A stretch of DNA of 43,318 nt from Candidatus Woesebacteria bacterium (lineage in GTDB: Bacteria; Patescibacteriota; Microgenomatia; UBA8517; UBA10165): assembly GCA_002686465.1 (NCBI GenBank), contig NZCP01000040.1, positions 1 through 43,318 of the forward strand. The letters run 5' to 3'. This document shows, piece after piece, positions 21,652-29,112 of the stretch. The notes under the pieces were generated by a model. That model ran no database searches. It was given only the letters and a program-made list of their open reading frames with translations, and was not told the origin of the DNA. Both the position numbers and the translations under genes were made by a program. The first letter of the stretch is position 1, and each line of letters starts with the position of its first letter.

Positions 21652-22290
21652 CTAAAGGATGGGTGAGGTGGGGAGAAGCGTGCTTAATATGATGTTTAAT
21701 ACGGGTCTAATAATGCTAAAGATTATTGATGTTCCTCCAAAGATTGGGAAGATTAGAAATAGAAGGATGATAAATCCATATTGGCTCAAAATTTTATCCC
21801 AACTGTGTGCGATGTCTTCTGGGAGAAGAGCAATTAGAATTTTTCCTCCATCAAGAGGGTGTATTGGGATTAAGTTAAAGATTGCCAAGATGATATTGAT
21901 ATATATAAAGGGAACTAGGAGTACCGCAAGGGTTGGGAGGACCTGAAAAACATCCAAACCTCTTACTATGAGAGCAAGGGCGGTTGCGAGTATTAAATTA
22001 GACAAAGGTCCGGCAAAGGCAATTTTAGCTGCGTCTCGTCTTGGGTTTTCAAGATTATAGGGATCGAACCGAACGGGTTTTGCCCACCCAAAAAGAATTG
22101 GTGCGCCGCTTATGATTAAGAATGCGGGTACAAGGATTGTGCCGATGATGTCTATATGGGCTATTGGATTTAGGCTAAAGCGTCCCTGAACCCTTGGGGT
22201 AGGGTCACCGAGTCTGTCTGCTGCCCAGGCGTGAGAAAATTCATGAATTACGATTGCAACTAAGAAAGCAAGTGCTAGTATCAGTATCAT
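21652..22290 (-). CDS. Site-2 protease family (M50) membrane metalloprotease
   Basis: 212 residues, almost all membrane helices. FLVAIVIHEFSHAWAADRLG contains the zinc motif HEFSH, GWAKPVRFDPYN is the conserved loop, and NLIPIHPLDGGKILIALLPE supplies the third zinc ligand (NxxPxxPLDGG). These proteases cut transmembrane segments of regulators such as anti-sigma factors. The length is typical of the small prokaryotic form. It is divergent from rpmB across a dyad-symmetric promoter region (22301-22334). Confidence 0.92.
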   Translation of the reverse strand: MILILALAFLVAIVIHEFSHAWAADRLGDPTPRVQGRFSLNPIAHIDIIGTILVPAFLIISGAPILFGWAKPVRFDPYNLENPRRDAAKIAFAGPLSNLILATALALIVRGLDVFQVLPTLAVLLVPFIYINIILAIFNLIPIHPLDGGKILIALLPEDIAHSWDKILSQYGFIILLFLIFPIFGGTSIIFSIIRPVLNIILSTLLPTSPIL

Positions 22291-22300
22291 TTCTGGAAAA

Positions 22301-22334
22301 TCGAACCTTTCTGTAGTATAGTATACAGGTTCGA
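22301..22334. promoter_or_regulatory. Divergent promoter region with dyad symmetry (site-2 protease/rpmB)
   Basis: TCGAACCT at 22301-22308 and its exact complement AGGTTCGA at 22327-22334 flank TATA-type boxes usable in both directions (TATACT for the protease; TATAGT and TATACA for rpmB). A possible operator over both promoters. Confidence 0.45.
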
Positions 22335-22348
22335 AAGTAAGGAGTTCA

Positions 22349-22585
22349 ATGGCTATATGTAACAGTTGTGGGAAAGGGTCTATGCGAGGTAGTCGTATTT
22401 CTCACGCACACAATGTCAGTAAACGTGTTTTTAAACCAAACCTTCACAGTTTTTGGATGGTTGAAGGCGGTCACCGCACGCGAAAAAAGTTTTGTACGAA
22501 GTGTTTGAGGAAAGTTAAGAAAGAGGTATTACAAGTATCAAAAGTACCACAGGTATCAAAGGCTCAGAATATTGCTTCAGGATAA
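22349..22585 (+). CDS. rpmB: 50S ribosomal protein L28 with repeat-encoded C-terminal tail
   Basis: 78 residues. CNSCGKGSMRGSRISHAHN followed by KRVFKPNLHSFWM and TRKKFCTKCLRKVKK is L28 with CxxC zinc pairs. AAGGAG stands 5 nt before the ATG, a clear SD. The last 20 residues (VLQVSKVPQVSKAQ...) are encoded by four 9-bp units (22526-22561) and go beyond the usual end of L28, suggesting a repeat invaded the 3' end. The gene's last 22 bp overlap the convergent fmt gene. Confidence 0.9.
   Translation: MAICNSCGKGSMRGSRISHAHNVSKRVFKPNLHSFWMVEGGHRTRKKFCTKCLRKVKKEVLQVSKVPQVSKAQNIASG
22526..22561. repeat. 9-bp tandem array (GTATCAAAA type) in rpmB
   Basis: Four in-frame units: GTATTACAA, GTATCAAAA, GTACCACAG, GTATCAAAG, coding VLQ-VSK-VPQ-VSK. 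The same word family is in dprA at 34402-34437. Confidence 0.6.
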
Positions 22586-23484
22586 CCTTGTCTAAATTGG
22601 TTCCAGGAAACAGGCGATTTGCCCTCTAACTGTACTTGATCCAAGATCAATTTCCCATCTTTAGCATGTGCCCTTAAAATCTTTAATTTTCTTGTTACTT
22701 GTCCCTTGTTACTTGTTACTTTTATCTCTGTCCATGCATTTGGCCAAGGAGAAACGGCTCGAATGAAACGCTCTATGGCTTTGGGATTAGGCACCAGAGA
22801 AAACCCCTGTATATATAGTACAGACCATTTACTCTTTGCGATCTTACCGTTAAGTGCGAGTTTTACATATTTCGGGGGGACAAATCCGTATTCTTTTTTA
22901 AATAGAGTGGTGTATGTGGCTTTGTCATGTTCCTGTGCGACCGGCTTAAGTTTTCCGTCTAAGTAATCCTGGAGAATTTTTGCGAGTTCCTTTGCAGATT
23001 TTGTAAATAATCTCTCAAGTAAACTTCGGCCTGTGTCGTCATTTCTTACCTTTTCCTTGAATTGCGCAATTATTAAACCGTGATCCATTTCTTCATCCAT
23101 TTGCATTAGAGATACTCCTGTATCTCTGTCACCTGACACAATCGTCGCTTGAGTTGGGGACGCCCCACGATATTTTGGTAAAAGAGATGGATGGATATTG
23201 ACTATCCCAGAGGGGAACATATCTATTACTTTTTTGGGGATAATTCTGCCATAGGCCGCCAAGACTCCAACATCCGCTTTGACACGAATGTTTTGTAAGT
23301 CAGTGACAATTTTGACTTTATGTTTCTTTGCCCATTCTGCGACTGGGGAGTCAACTACTTCTTGTTTTCTTCCAACCGGCTTTGCCGTCTGAGTAACGAC
23401 CGCCACGATCTCGTGTTGCTTGTTTAGGGCAATTAAGATTGATAACACATAATCCGGGGTGCCAAAAAATACAACCTTTGCCAT
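22564..23484 (-). CDS. fmt: Methionyl-tRNA formyltransferase
   Basis: 306 residues. The formyltransferase domain is clear: VVFFGTPDYVLSILIAL, AAYGRIIPKKVIDMFP, IVNIHPSLLPKYRGASPTQ (catalytic Asn/His), GDRDTGVSLMQMDEEMDHG (catalytic Asp region), then the tRNA-binding C-terminal domain from about residue 205. It formylates initiator Met-tRNA with 10-formyl-THF, which FolD (41343) could supply. Residues near 260 (KVTSNKGQVTRK) are encoded by four heptamer units (22691-22720) in a loop between strands, apparently a repeat insertion. -10 TAGAAT ends 8 nt before the ATG. Confidence 0.95.
   Translation of the reverse strand: MAKVVFFGTPDYVLSILIALNKQHEIVAVVTQTAKPVGRKQEVVDSPVAEWAKKHKVKIVTDLQNIRVKADVGVLAAYGRIIPKKVIDMFPSGIVNIHPSLLPKYRGASPTQATIVSGDRDTGVSLMQMDEEMDHGLIIAQFKEKVRNDDTGRSLLERLFTKSAKELAKILQDYLDGKLKPVAQEHDKATYTTLFKKEYGFVPPKYVKLALNGKIAKSKWSVLYIQGFSLVPNPKAIERFIRAVSPWPNAWTEIKVTSNKGQVTRKLKILRAHAKDGKLILDQVQLEGKSPVSWNQFRQGYPEAIF
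22691..22720. repeat. Heptanucleotide array (CTTGTTA) inside fmt
   Basis: Four tandem units: CTTGTTA, CTTGTCC, CTTGTTA, CTTGTTA. Coding on the minus strand, read as an insertion in a C-terminal-domain loop of Fmt. Confidence 0.65.
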
Positions 23485-23495
23485 ATTATCTTATT

Positions 23496-24317
23496 CTACT
23501 CTTTTTTCTTGCGAAGTTTGTTCTCGATGTATTCTCTCCAGATTGGCCCTTTTCCATTTGTCTCGATCCACATTGCTGCCAACTCCTCGTTTTCAGATCT
23601 AGATTTGTAGTTGTCGCGCAGACCTGCTGTAACAATGTAAGCTTTTGCTTGGACTGCATACGCTTCTGCTTGCCGCGAGATATAGTCGTTAATATTTGCT
23701 GCACTCTTGTGTGGGGCGGCCAACCCGTTTTCTGGACCGTAGAATAGAGACATCTCGCGGGTAAGAGCGACTGCAACGTCGATCAAATCCATTTGATTTA
23801 GGAGTCGGGCTGCAGAAGCATTGACTACCAACCTTGATTTTCCTTTGTTTTCTTCCAAATACAGTACTAGATTTTTCGGATTACTTTTATCCGAGTCATT
23901 TAGAAACGCAAGATCTGCTCCCTTTGATTCAAGAGCAAATTTTATATTGGCTGCTGCATTTCTGAACCAGGTGTTCTCTGACTGACCCATTGCAAAATAA
24001 GTGCGCCTTATCTTGTCTATAGCTTTTCGAGTCAATGGCTTTGCCTCCTCATTTATAGGAAAACGGTCTTGGGGTGGGTTATTGACTGCGTTTTGCCACA
24101 GGAATATTTCTTTCTCGCTCCACGATATTTTGTGATGCTGTACTTTGCTCCAGATTATTGAGCGGAAACTTTCTGACCTTTCCCTGAATTTATCTTGGAC
24201 AGATTGTTCAGGGGGCAGACATGCCGTCGCGAATACTGAAGGCATTGCTAGCAAGCCAAGTGTCACTCTCCTTGAAACTCGTGCACCAAGAATGGGATGA
24301 GAGAATTCTCTAGTCAT
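23496..24317 (-). CDS. Exported lipoprotein-like paralogue with lost HEXXH motif
   Basis: 273 residues. The N terminus VSRRVTLGLLAMPSVFATAC combines a twin arginine with a lipobox-like Cys33. The body aligns by eye with the upstream gene (24310-25257): SENTWFRNAAANIKFALES against SENIHFKEAADYLLPLLQS, and SENEELAAMWIETNGKG near the C terminus against SEDEELAVTLIQSGRRA. Where the neighbour has LVHEIEHLQN, this protein has LTREMSLFYG, so both metal-binding His are gone. It may be a non-catalytic partner or decoy of its neighbour. It overlaps the upstream gene by 8 bp yet has its own TATAAT (24326-24331) 8 nt before the ATG. Confidence 0.7.
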   Translation of the reverse strand: MTREFSHPILGARVSRRVTLGLLAMPSVFATACLPPEQSVQDKFRERSESFRSIIWSKVQHHKISWSEKEIFLWQNAVNNPPQDRFPINEEAKPLTRKAIDKIRRTYFAMGQSENTWFRNAAANIKFALESKGADLAFLNDSDKSNPKNLVLYLEENKGKSRLVVNASAARLLNQMDLIDVAVALTREMSLFYGPENGLAAPHKSAANINDYISRQAEAYAVQAKAYIVTAGLRDNYKSRSENEELAAMWIETNGKGPIWREYIENKLRKKKE

Positions 24318-25257
24318 GAGTGGGGATTATATCACTTTTTTGTTCACTTTTCTTTTTTTCTCTTGCTTTGATGCCTTCCTGTAATCGATTCTCGACAAGA
24401 TATTTTCTCCAATCTGGACTGTCTGCACGACGACCCGATTGAATAAGAGTTACTGCCAACTCTTCGTCTTCTGATCCTGTGCTGTCACGTCCAAGAAGAC
24501 CTACATGATAAATATATGCCCCAGCTTGGGCTTTGTAACCACGAGACTCTTCTACTATATATTCATCTATGTCTTGGAAGCGTCTTCTGTGTATGTCGAG
24601 TCTGTCTTCTGGAGAAAGAGGCAACAGCATGCGATCATAATCTCTCACATTCTGCAAGTGTTCAATTTCGTGAACTAGATCAATTGCTAGTTCTGAAGAA
24701 TTTTTCCCGAATATAACATCTGTTGGTATCCCAATTATCCATACTAGTTTACCGTCTTCAACATTGGCTGCTGTGGTCATTACCCTTGTGGTGTCCTCAC
24801 TAGATGGAGATTTAAAAATATCGACGAAGGTTTGCCCGGATTGCAAAAGGGGCAATAAATAATCTGCAGCTTCTTTAAAGTGTATATTTTCCGAACGTTC
24901 CATAATCCAGAGTGTGCTATACAATCTTTGACCTACTTCCTGTAATACCTCGTCTGTCGGTAGGGGGATTGATAGACTACGAAAGGCATTTTGTTCCCAT
25001 AGATCTATCTCTTTTTGGCTTTGTTCTATACTTTGGCGTTGAATCTCTTTTTGTATTATTGATTTTGCAGTTTCAGGTGGTGCCCCTGTCTTTTCAGCAG
25101 TAATACGGTCCTTCTCAATTTGGGTAGTAATCCTTCTGATAGCCATACCTCCTGCTCGGGCACCTACTGTCGCAAGAGTGGCTGCGGCAAGAGATATTAT
25201 AAAGTCGTCTCGGCCAATTCGGATGTCAAGCCAGGATTTCTTTCTTTCGGTACTCAT
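24310..25257 (-). CDS. Membrane-anchored putative zinc metalloprotease (HEXXH)
   Basis: 315 residues. An N-terminal signal or anchor (FIISLAAATLATVGARAGG) is followed by a helical region and LAIDLVHEIEHLQNVRDYDR, a HEXXH zinc motif. About 40 residues later EESRGYKAQAGAYIYHVG offers a glutamate as third ligand, as in gluzincins. No named family recognised. The N terminus IGRDDFIISL resembles a degenerate Tat signal with the arginines replaced. TATAAT (25266-25271) is 8 nt before the ATG. It is followed by its own degenerate paralogue. Confidence 0.65.
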   Translation of the reverse strand: MSTERKKSWLDIRIGRDDFIISLAAATLATVGARAGGMAIRRITTQIEKDRITAEKTGAPPETAKSIIQKEIQRQSIEQSQKEIDLWEQNAFRSLSIPLPTDEVLQEVGQRLYSTLWIMERSENIHFKEAADYLLPLLQSGQTFVDIFKSPSSEDTTRVMTTAANVEDGKLVWIIGIPTDVIFGKNSSELAIDLVHEIEHLQNVRDYDRMLLPLSPEDRLDIHRRRFQDIDEYIVEESRGYKAQAGAYIYHVGLLGRDSTGSEDEELAVTLIQSGRRADSPDWRKYLVENRLQEGIKAREKKKSEQKSDIIPTHD

Positions 25258-25303
25258 CAGGCGGAATTATATCAGGTCTAGGCTTAAACTAAGAAGTTTT
25301 GGG

Positions 25304-25855
25304 CTATGGGAGTTCTACTTCGTGCCATTCACCTTTTTTAAGCTGGAATAATTGTCGCTTTTGCTCAAAGAGACGGTCAACAAAGATTCGTCCATTAAGA
25401 TGATCTATTTCGTGTTGGACGATTTGTGCCGGAAAGCCGGAAAGGGATTTTGTCACAGTTCCCATTTTTGTATTTTGGTATTTTAGTTTTACGTCGCGGG
25501 ATCTTTGTACGGGGCCATAATAATGGGGGAGCGAGAGGCATCCCTCCATCGCATATTCTTTTTGTTTTTTGATCTTTTTCTTTCGACCTTTTGCTGGGTC
25601 GTTTGTTTCCTTTGAAAGTTCAATGACTTCAGGATTTATGACTGGAGTGATTTTGCCTTCGTATCGCATTACAAAAACACGTAAAAAAACTCCGATTTGC
25701 GGGGCTGCAAGGCCAACACCTTCTGGATCATTTTGCGATTTCAAGGTATCTTTAAGATCATCTATTAATGACAAGATTTTTTTATCTATCTTGCCAACTG
25801 ACTTTGATTTTTGCCTCAAACGCGGATCTTGTGTCGAAAGAACTTTCCTAACCAT
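25304..25855 (-). CDS. def: Peptide deformylase
   Basis: 183 residues. All three motifs are present: GVGLAAPQIG, EGCLSLP (zinc Cys) and QHEIDHLNG (two zinc His and catalytic Glu). It removes the formyl group from new proteins, the counterpart of Fmt encoded 1.8 kb away. A Lys-rich insertion (KGRKKKIKKQKEY) lies before motif 2. -10 TACAAT is 6 nt before the ATG, with no SD. It is 12 bp behind the O-antigen ligase gene and may also be co-transcribed with it. Confidence 0.95.
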   Translation of the reverse strand: MVRKVLSTQDPRLRQKSKSVGKIDKKILSLIDDLKDTLKSQNDPEGVGLAAPQIGVFLRVFVMRYEGKITPVINPEVIELSKETNDPAKGRKKKIKKQKEYAMEGCLSLPHYYGPVQRSRDVKLKYQNTKMGTVTKSLSGFPAQIVQHEIDHLNGRIFVDRLFEQKRQLFQLKKGEWHEVELP

Positions 25856-25867
25856 GCCTGTATTGTA

Positions 25868-27913
25868 TCATTTTGAGAGTTTCTCTAGCTTATTTTGTAC
25901 TTCCTCATCATCAGGGTCAATATTCTGCAAAACATATTCTAGCTGCTCTCGGGCAAGAGCTTGTTTTCCTAAGGAGTCATAAATTGTTGCAAGCCCAACT
26001 CGACCATCATAGTAGTTTGGTTTGAGGGTTACAGATTCTTCGAGCACTTCTTCTGCCCGCTCAATTTGCCCTAAGCGACCATATAAAACTCCTAAGTTGT
26101 AGCGAACCTTTGGATCGGTCGGAGCAAGCTCGACAGCTTTTTCGAGAACAGGTAGGGCTTCGTGCAGATATTGCTGATCAACTTGGACGAGTCTATATAG
26201 GATAGTAACTCGAGACTTCAAAAGATTTAAATTGTATGGGGAGATGGTAGTGGCATATCTAGAAGCTTCATTGGCTAGTTGCGCGGATGCACCGTCGCCT
26301 TTCTCTTCCAGTTCGAGTGCGATACTAGATGTAATTTTTGCAAGCTGGTCATAGTATCTTGGCTCATCTGTTCGGAGAGATAACGCACTTTCTATTCTTT
26401 CCAGGGACAGAGCATACGATCCCTCTGTAGCTAAATTTTTAGACTTTGTAAAAAGTACATCAGCGTACCAGACATGAAAGACTTTTAGTAACAGGTAACA
26501 TGTAACAAGTATCAGCAGTAGGATGCTAGCGATTTGAAGGATGGAGAATTTTTTGTTTCTACTTGTTACTTCTAACTTGTCACTTGTTACCGACCATGCC
26601 AAAGCAGGAAAGAGGAAAAATAGTATAGCGACATTGACGACCGAGAAACCAAAAAAGTTGGTAATTAAAATGGAAGCATGTCCTGCAAGCAGTGCAGGTA
26701 AAAGATTCTGGCCCGATCGAAGTCTTGAGGCTATCAACCACACAGTTGCCCCAATAAAAATGAGGTATGAGACCAAGCCAAATGTTCCTGTTGTTGCTGC
26801 AAAGTTTAGATATTCGTTGTGCGCTTTGTTATAGAGGAAGTCCCATTCGGAAGTAAGGTTATGCTCAACTGGTCGAAATTGATAATAGGAGTAGGCGAAT
26901 GTCTCAACGCCGGTTCCTGTAAGGGGATATGCTCGCCAAGTGTTAATTGCACCGTTCCATACAATCTTTCGGATTTCCCCGGATTCTGTTCCTCCGGTCT
27001 CCAACACGGTCCCCGTGTTGGGATGATTTACGGTTGGTGGTTTACGATTAATATTATTTTGTATGACTTCTGTTGCACTTGGGGTCCAGGGAGTTCCGAA
27101 AATAGTAACAAGTAACAAGTAGAAAGTGATAAGTAATAGGAAAGGGCGAGTTAGTATTTTAAGGCGATCTTTATACAACCAGGCCATAGTTAACCAAAAA
27201 ACAGCGAAGGATGCTCCAAAGCCGAGTAGTCCTGAGCGGCTTTTTGTAAATAAAATTGCTGTGAAGAAAATAATAGACATACCAATCCACCACCATTTCT
27301 TTTTAGAAATTGCAAATGCCCAAGTGATTGGAATAATAGCTGTAAGCCATGCTGCGAACCAATTCGGCTGACCCAAAGTTGCAAAGATTCGCTCTTGAAC
27401 TTTTTGTACCCAGCAGTCGACCCCAAATTCTTTTTTCATGATAATGCAACTAGGACTTGATCCGAGACGTTCTGCAATTCCCCAAATGGAAACAATTAGT
27501 GCCGAAGCGAGCAGATTACGTATTGCGCTCCTTGTCTCCTGTTTTCCCATATTTGAGACAAACGCCCAGTAAAGAAAAAGGTAGGAAATCGTTGATAGTA
27601 ATCCGCCATGCGATCGAGAGTGATATCCCCAGATAGATGTATGCTGATCAATTGAAAAAACAGTGGAGATGATTTGCGCGGTTAAAAAAAGCAAAAGAGG
27701 AATATCAAGAATAGTGCGCCGAAAGATCAGTTTTCCCCCAAGGATAGATTTTATTGCCCAGGAGGCCGTAATTACGACCGTAATTACGTACGTTAGAATC
27801 ATTTTGTTAAATTCAAAAAGCTCAGAAGTTAGAGGGGTAAAGATGAAGGGGACAAGAAAAAAAAGAAGATAAAAGGAAGATTTGATAATTCTGTCTGCTG
27901 CTTGGAATAACAT
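25868..27913 (-). CDS. O-antigen ligase/polymerase family protein with C-terminal TPR repeats
   Basis: 681 residues. About the first 450 residues are membrane helices with the Wzy_C-type loop (ETFAYSYYQFRPVEHNLTSE, then NKAHNEYLNFAATTG with the conserved H-N-E-Y-L). The last 200 residues are TPR units (ALPVLEKAVELAPTDPKVRY; AEEVLEESVTLKPNYYDGRV). In related systems such proteins attach or polymerise glycans on lipid carriers, or glycosylate proteins. Three heptamer arrays (26488, 26561, 27103) lie in the coding region in hydrophobic loops. A second copy of the family is cut by the window's left edge. Confidence 0.88.
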   Translation of the reverse strand: MLFQAADRIIKSSFYLLFFLVPFIFTPLTSELFEFNKMILTYVITVVITASWAIKSILGGKLIFRRTILDIPLLLFLTAQIISTVFSIDQHTSIWGYHSRSHGGLLSTISYLFLYWAFVSNMGKQETRSAIRNLLASALIVSIWGIAERLGSSPSCIIMKKEFGVDCWVQKVQERIFATLGQPNWFAAWLTAIIPITWAFAISKKKWWWIGMSIIFFTAILFTKSRSGLLGFGASFAVFWLTMAWLYKDRLKILTRPFLLLITFYLLLVTIFGTPWTPSATEVIQNNINRKPPTVNHPNTGTVLETGGTESGEIRKIVWNGAINTWRAYPLTGTGVETFAYSYYQFRPVEHNLTSEWDFLYNKAHNEYLNFAATTGTFGLVSYLIFIGATVWLIASRLRSGQNLLPALLAGHASILITNFFGFSVVNVAILFFLFPALAWSVTSDKLEVTSRNKKFSILQIASILLLILVTCYLLLKVFHVWYADVLFTKSKNLATEGSYALSLERIESALSLRTDEPRYYDQLAKITSSIALELEEKGDGASAQLANEASRYATTISPYNLNLLKSRVTILYRLVQVDQQYLHEALPVLEKAVELAPTDPKVRYNLGVLYGRLGQIERAEEVLEESVTLKPNYYDGRVGLATIYDSLGKQALAREQLEYVLQNIDPDDEEVQNKLEKLSK
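26488..26515. repeat. Heptanucleotide array (AGTAACA) in the O-antigen ligase gene
   Basis: Four units: AGTAACA, GGTAACA, TGTAACA, AGTATCA. The reverse complement of the ACTTGTT word. Confidence 0.6.
26561..26590. repeat. Heptanucleotide array (ACTTGTT) in the O-antigen ligase gene
   Basis: Four units: ACTTGTT, ACTTCTA, ACTTGTC, ACTTGTT. It encodes the short polar loop KLEVTSRNK between two helices. Confidence 0.6.
27103..27137. repeat. Heptanucleotide array (AGTAACA) in the O-antigen ligase gene
   Basis: Five units: AGTAACA, AGTAACA, AGTAGAA, AGTGATA, AGTAATA. On the coding strand this gives LITFYLLLVTIF, so the array has been fitted into a membrane helix. Confidence 0.65.
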
Positions 27914-27981
27914 TAGATAGCTACAATTGTACCGTGACGAATGATATACTACAATCGCGCCGTCTGCTCCACATAACTTAA

Positions 27982-29043
27982 ATGTTAGATCGTTTATTCA
28001 GTCTATTCTCTCATGACGTAGGAATTGACCTCGGTACTGCTAATACTCTTGTGCATGTTCGGGGGAAGGGGATAGTAATCCGGGAACCTTCGGCTGTCGC
28101 CAGACATAGAAAGAGTAAAGAAATTCTTGCCATTGGAACTCAAGCAAAAAGGATGGAGGGGCGGACTCCACAAACTATCGAGACAGTTCGACCTCTTAAA
28201 GACGGTGTGATTGCTGACTTTGATGCAACAGCAGCAATGCTTGCCTATTTTGTAAGGCAGGTACACGAAACTCCTCAAGGTGTACGAATGATAGGACTAC
28301 CTAAAGTTCCAAAACCGCGTGTTGTTGTTGGTATACCATCCGATGTAACAGAAGTTGAGCGCAGAGCAGTTCAAGAAGCGGCTCTTGCCGCGGGAGCCAG
28401 ACAAGCCTTTTTAATTGAGGAGCCAATGGCTGCAGCTATTGGGGCTGGTATGAATGTAGAGGAACCAGGAGGAGTTTTTGTGGTTGATATTGGTGGGGGA
28501 ACAACAGAGATAGCAGTAATTTCCCTGGGTGGAATTGTTTTGAATCGGGGTTTAAGGGTTGCAGGAGACGAGATGGATGAGGCGATTATTAATTATCTTC
28601 GAATGCGATACTCACTCCTTCTTGGGATGGCCTCGGCAGAAGAGTTAAAACACCAAATTGGAAGTGCTATCCCACAAAAGAAAGAACGACATTATGTCGT
28701 TCGTGGACGGGATTTAGAAACTGGTTTACCTAAATCAGTGAAGGTTGCATCAAGCGAGCTTGTGGAGGCTCTTACCCCAATAATTCATCAGATTGTAACT
28801 CGGGTTGCCGATACACTTGAGGAGTCACCGCCGGAGTTAGTTGCCGATGTTATGGAGAGAGGGATACTTCTTGCGGGGGGTGGGGCGCTTATTCCAGAGA
28901 TTGATAAGCTGATCTCAGAGGAGGTAAAAATTCCGGTCTGGATTGCAGAAGACCCCCTGACTGCTGTTGCTCGCGGAACAGCAAAAGTTTTAGAAAATCC
29001 TAGCCTTTTGGCAAAAGTAAGAGTTACAGGCGGGCTGAGATAG
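27982..29043 (+). CDS. mreB: Rod-shape-determining protein MreB
   Basis: 353 residues, normal length. Actin-fold motifs: VGIDLGTANTLVHVRGKG (phosphate 1), GVFVVDIGGGTTEIAVIS (phosphate 2), LIEEPMAAAIGAG (connect 1) and GILLAGGGALIPEIDKLI (adenosine). MreB polymerises under the membrane and directs lateral wall synthesis with MreC, MreD and PBP2, all encoded within 5 kb. A TATACT box stands about 30 nt upstream. In most bacteria mreC follows directly; here two unrelated genes intervene. Confidence 0.96.
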   Translation: MLDRLFSLFSHDVGIDLGTANTLVHVRGKGIVIREPSAVARHRKSKEILAIGTQAKRMEGRTPQTIETVRPLKDGVIADFDATAAMLAYFVRQVHETPQGVRMIGLPKVPKPRVVVGIPSDVTEVERRAVQEAALAAGARQAFLIEEPMAAAIGAGMNVEEPGGVFVVDIGGGTTEIAVISLGGIVLNRGLRVAGDEMDEAIINYLRMRYSLLLGMASAEELKHQIGSAIPQKKERHYVVRGRDLETGLPKSVKVASSELVEALTPIIHQIVTRVADTLEESPPELVADVMERGILLAGGGALIPEIDKLISEEVKIPVWIAEDPLTAVARGTAKVLENPSLLAKVRVTGGLR

Positions 29044-29078
29044 CCTTTTCCACAAGACGTATATACGCCGCCAAAAAG

Positions 29079-29106
29079 TTGACAACCACCATATTAAGCC
29101 TATAAT
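29079..29106 (+). promoter_or_regulatory. Perfect consensus promoter of the gene at 29113
   Basis: TTGACA at 29079-29084, 16-bp spacer, TATAAT at 29101-29106; 6 nt then ATG. Both boxes match the sigma-70 consensus exactly. Confidence 0.85.
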
Positions 29107-29112
29107 ACTCCT

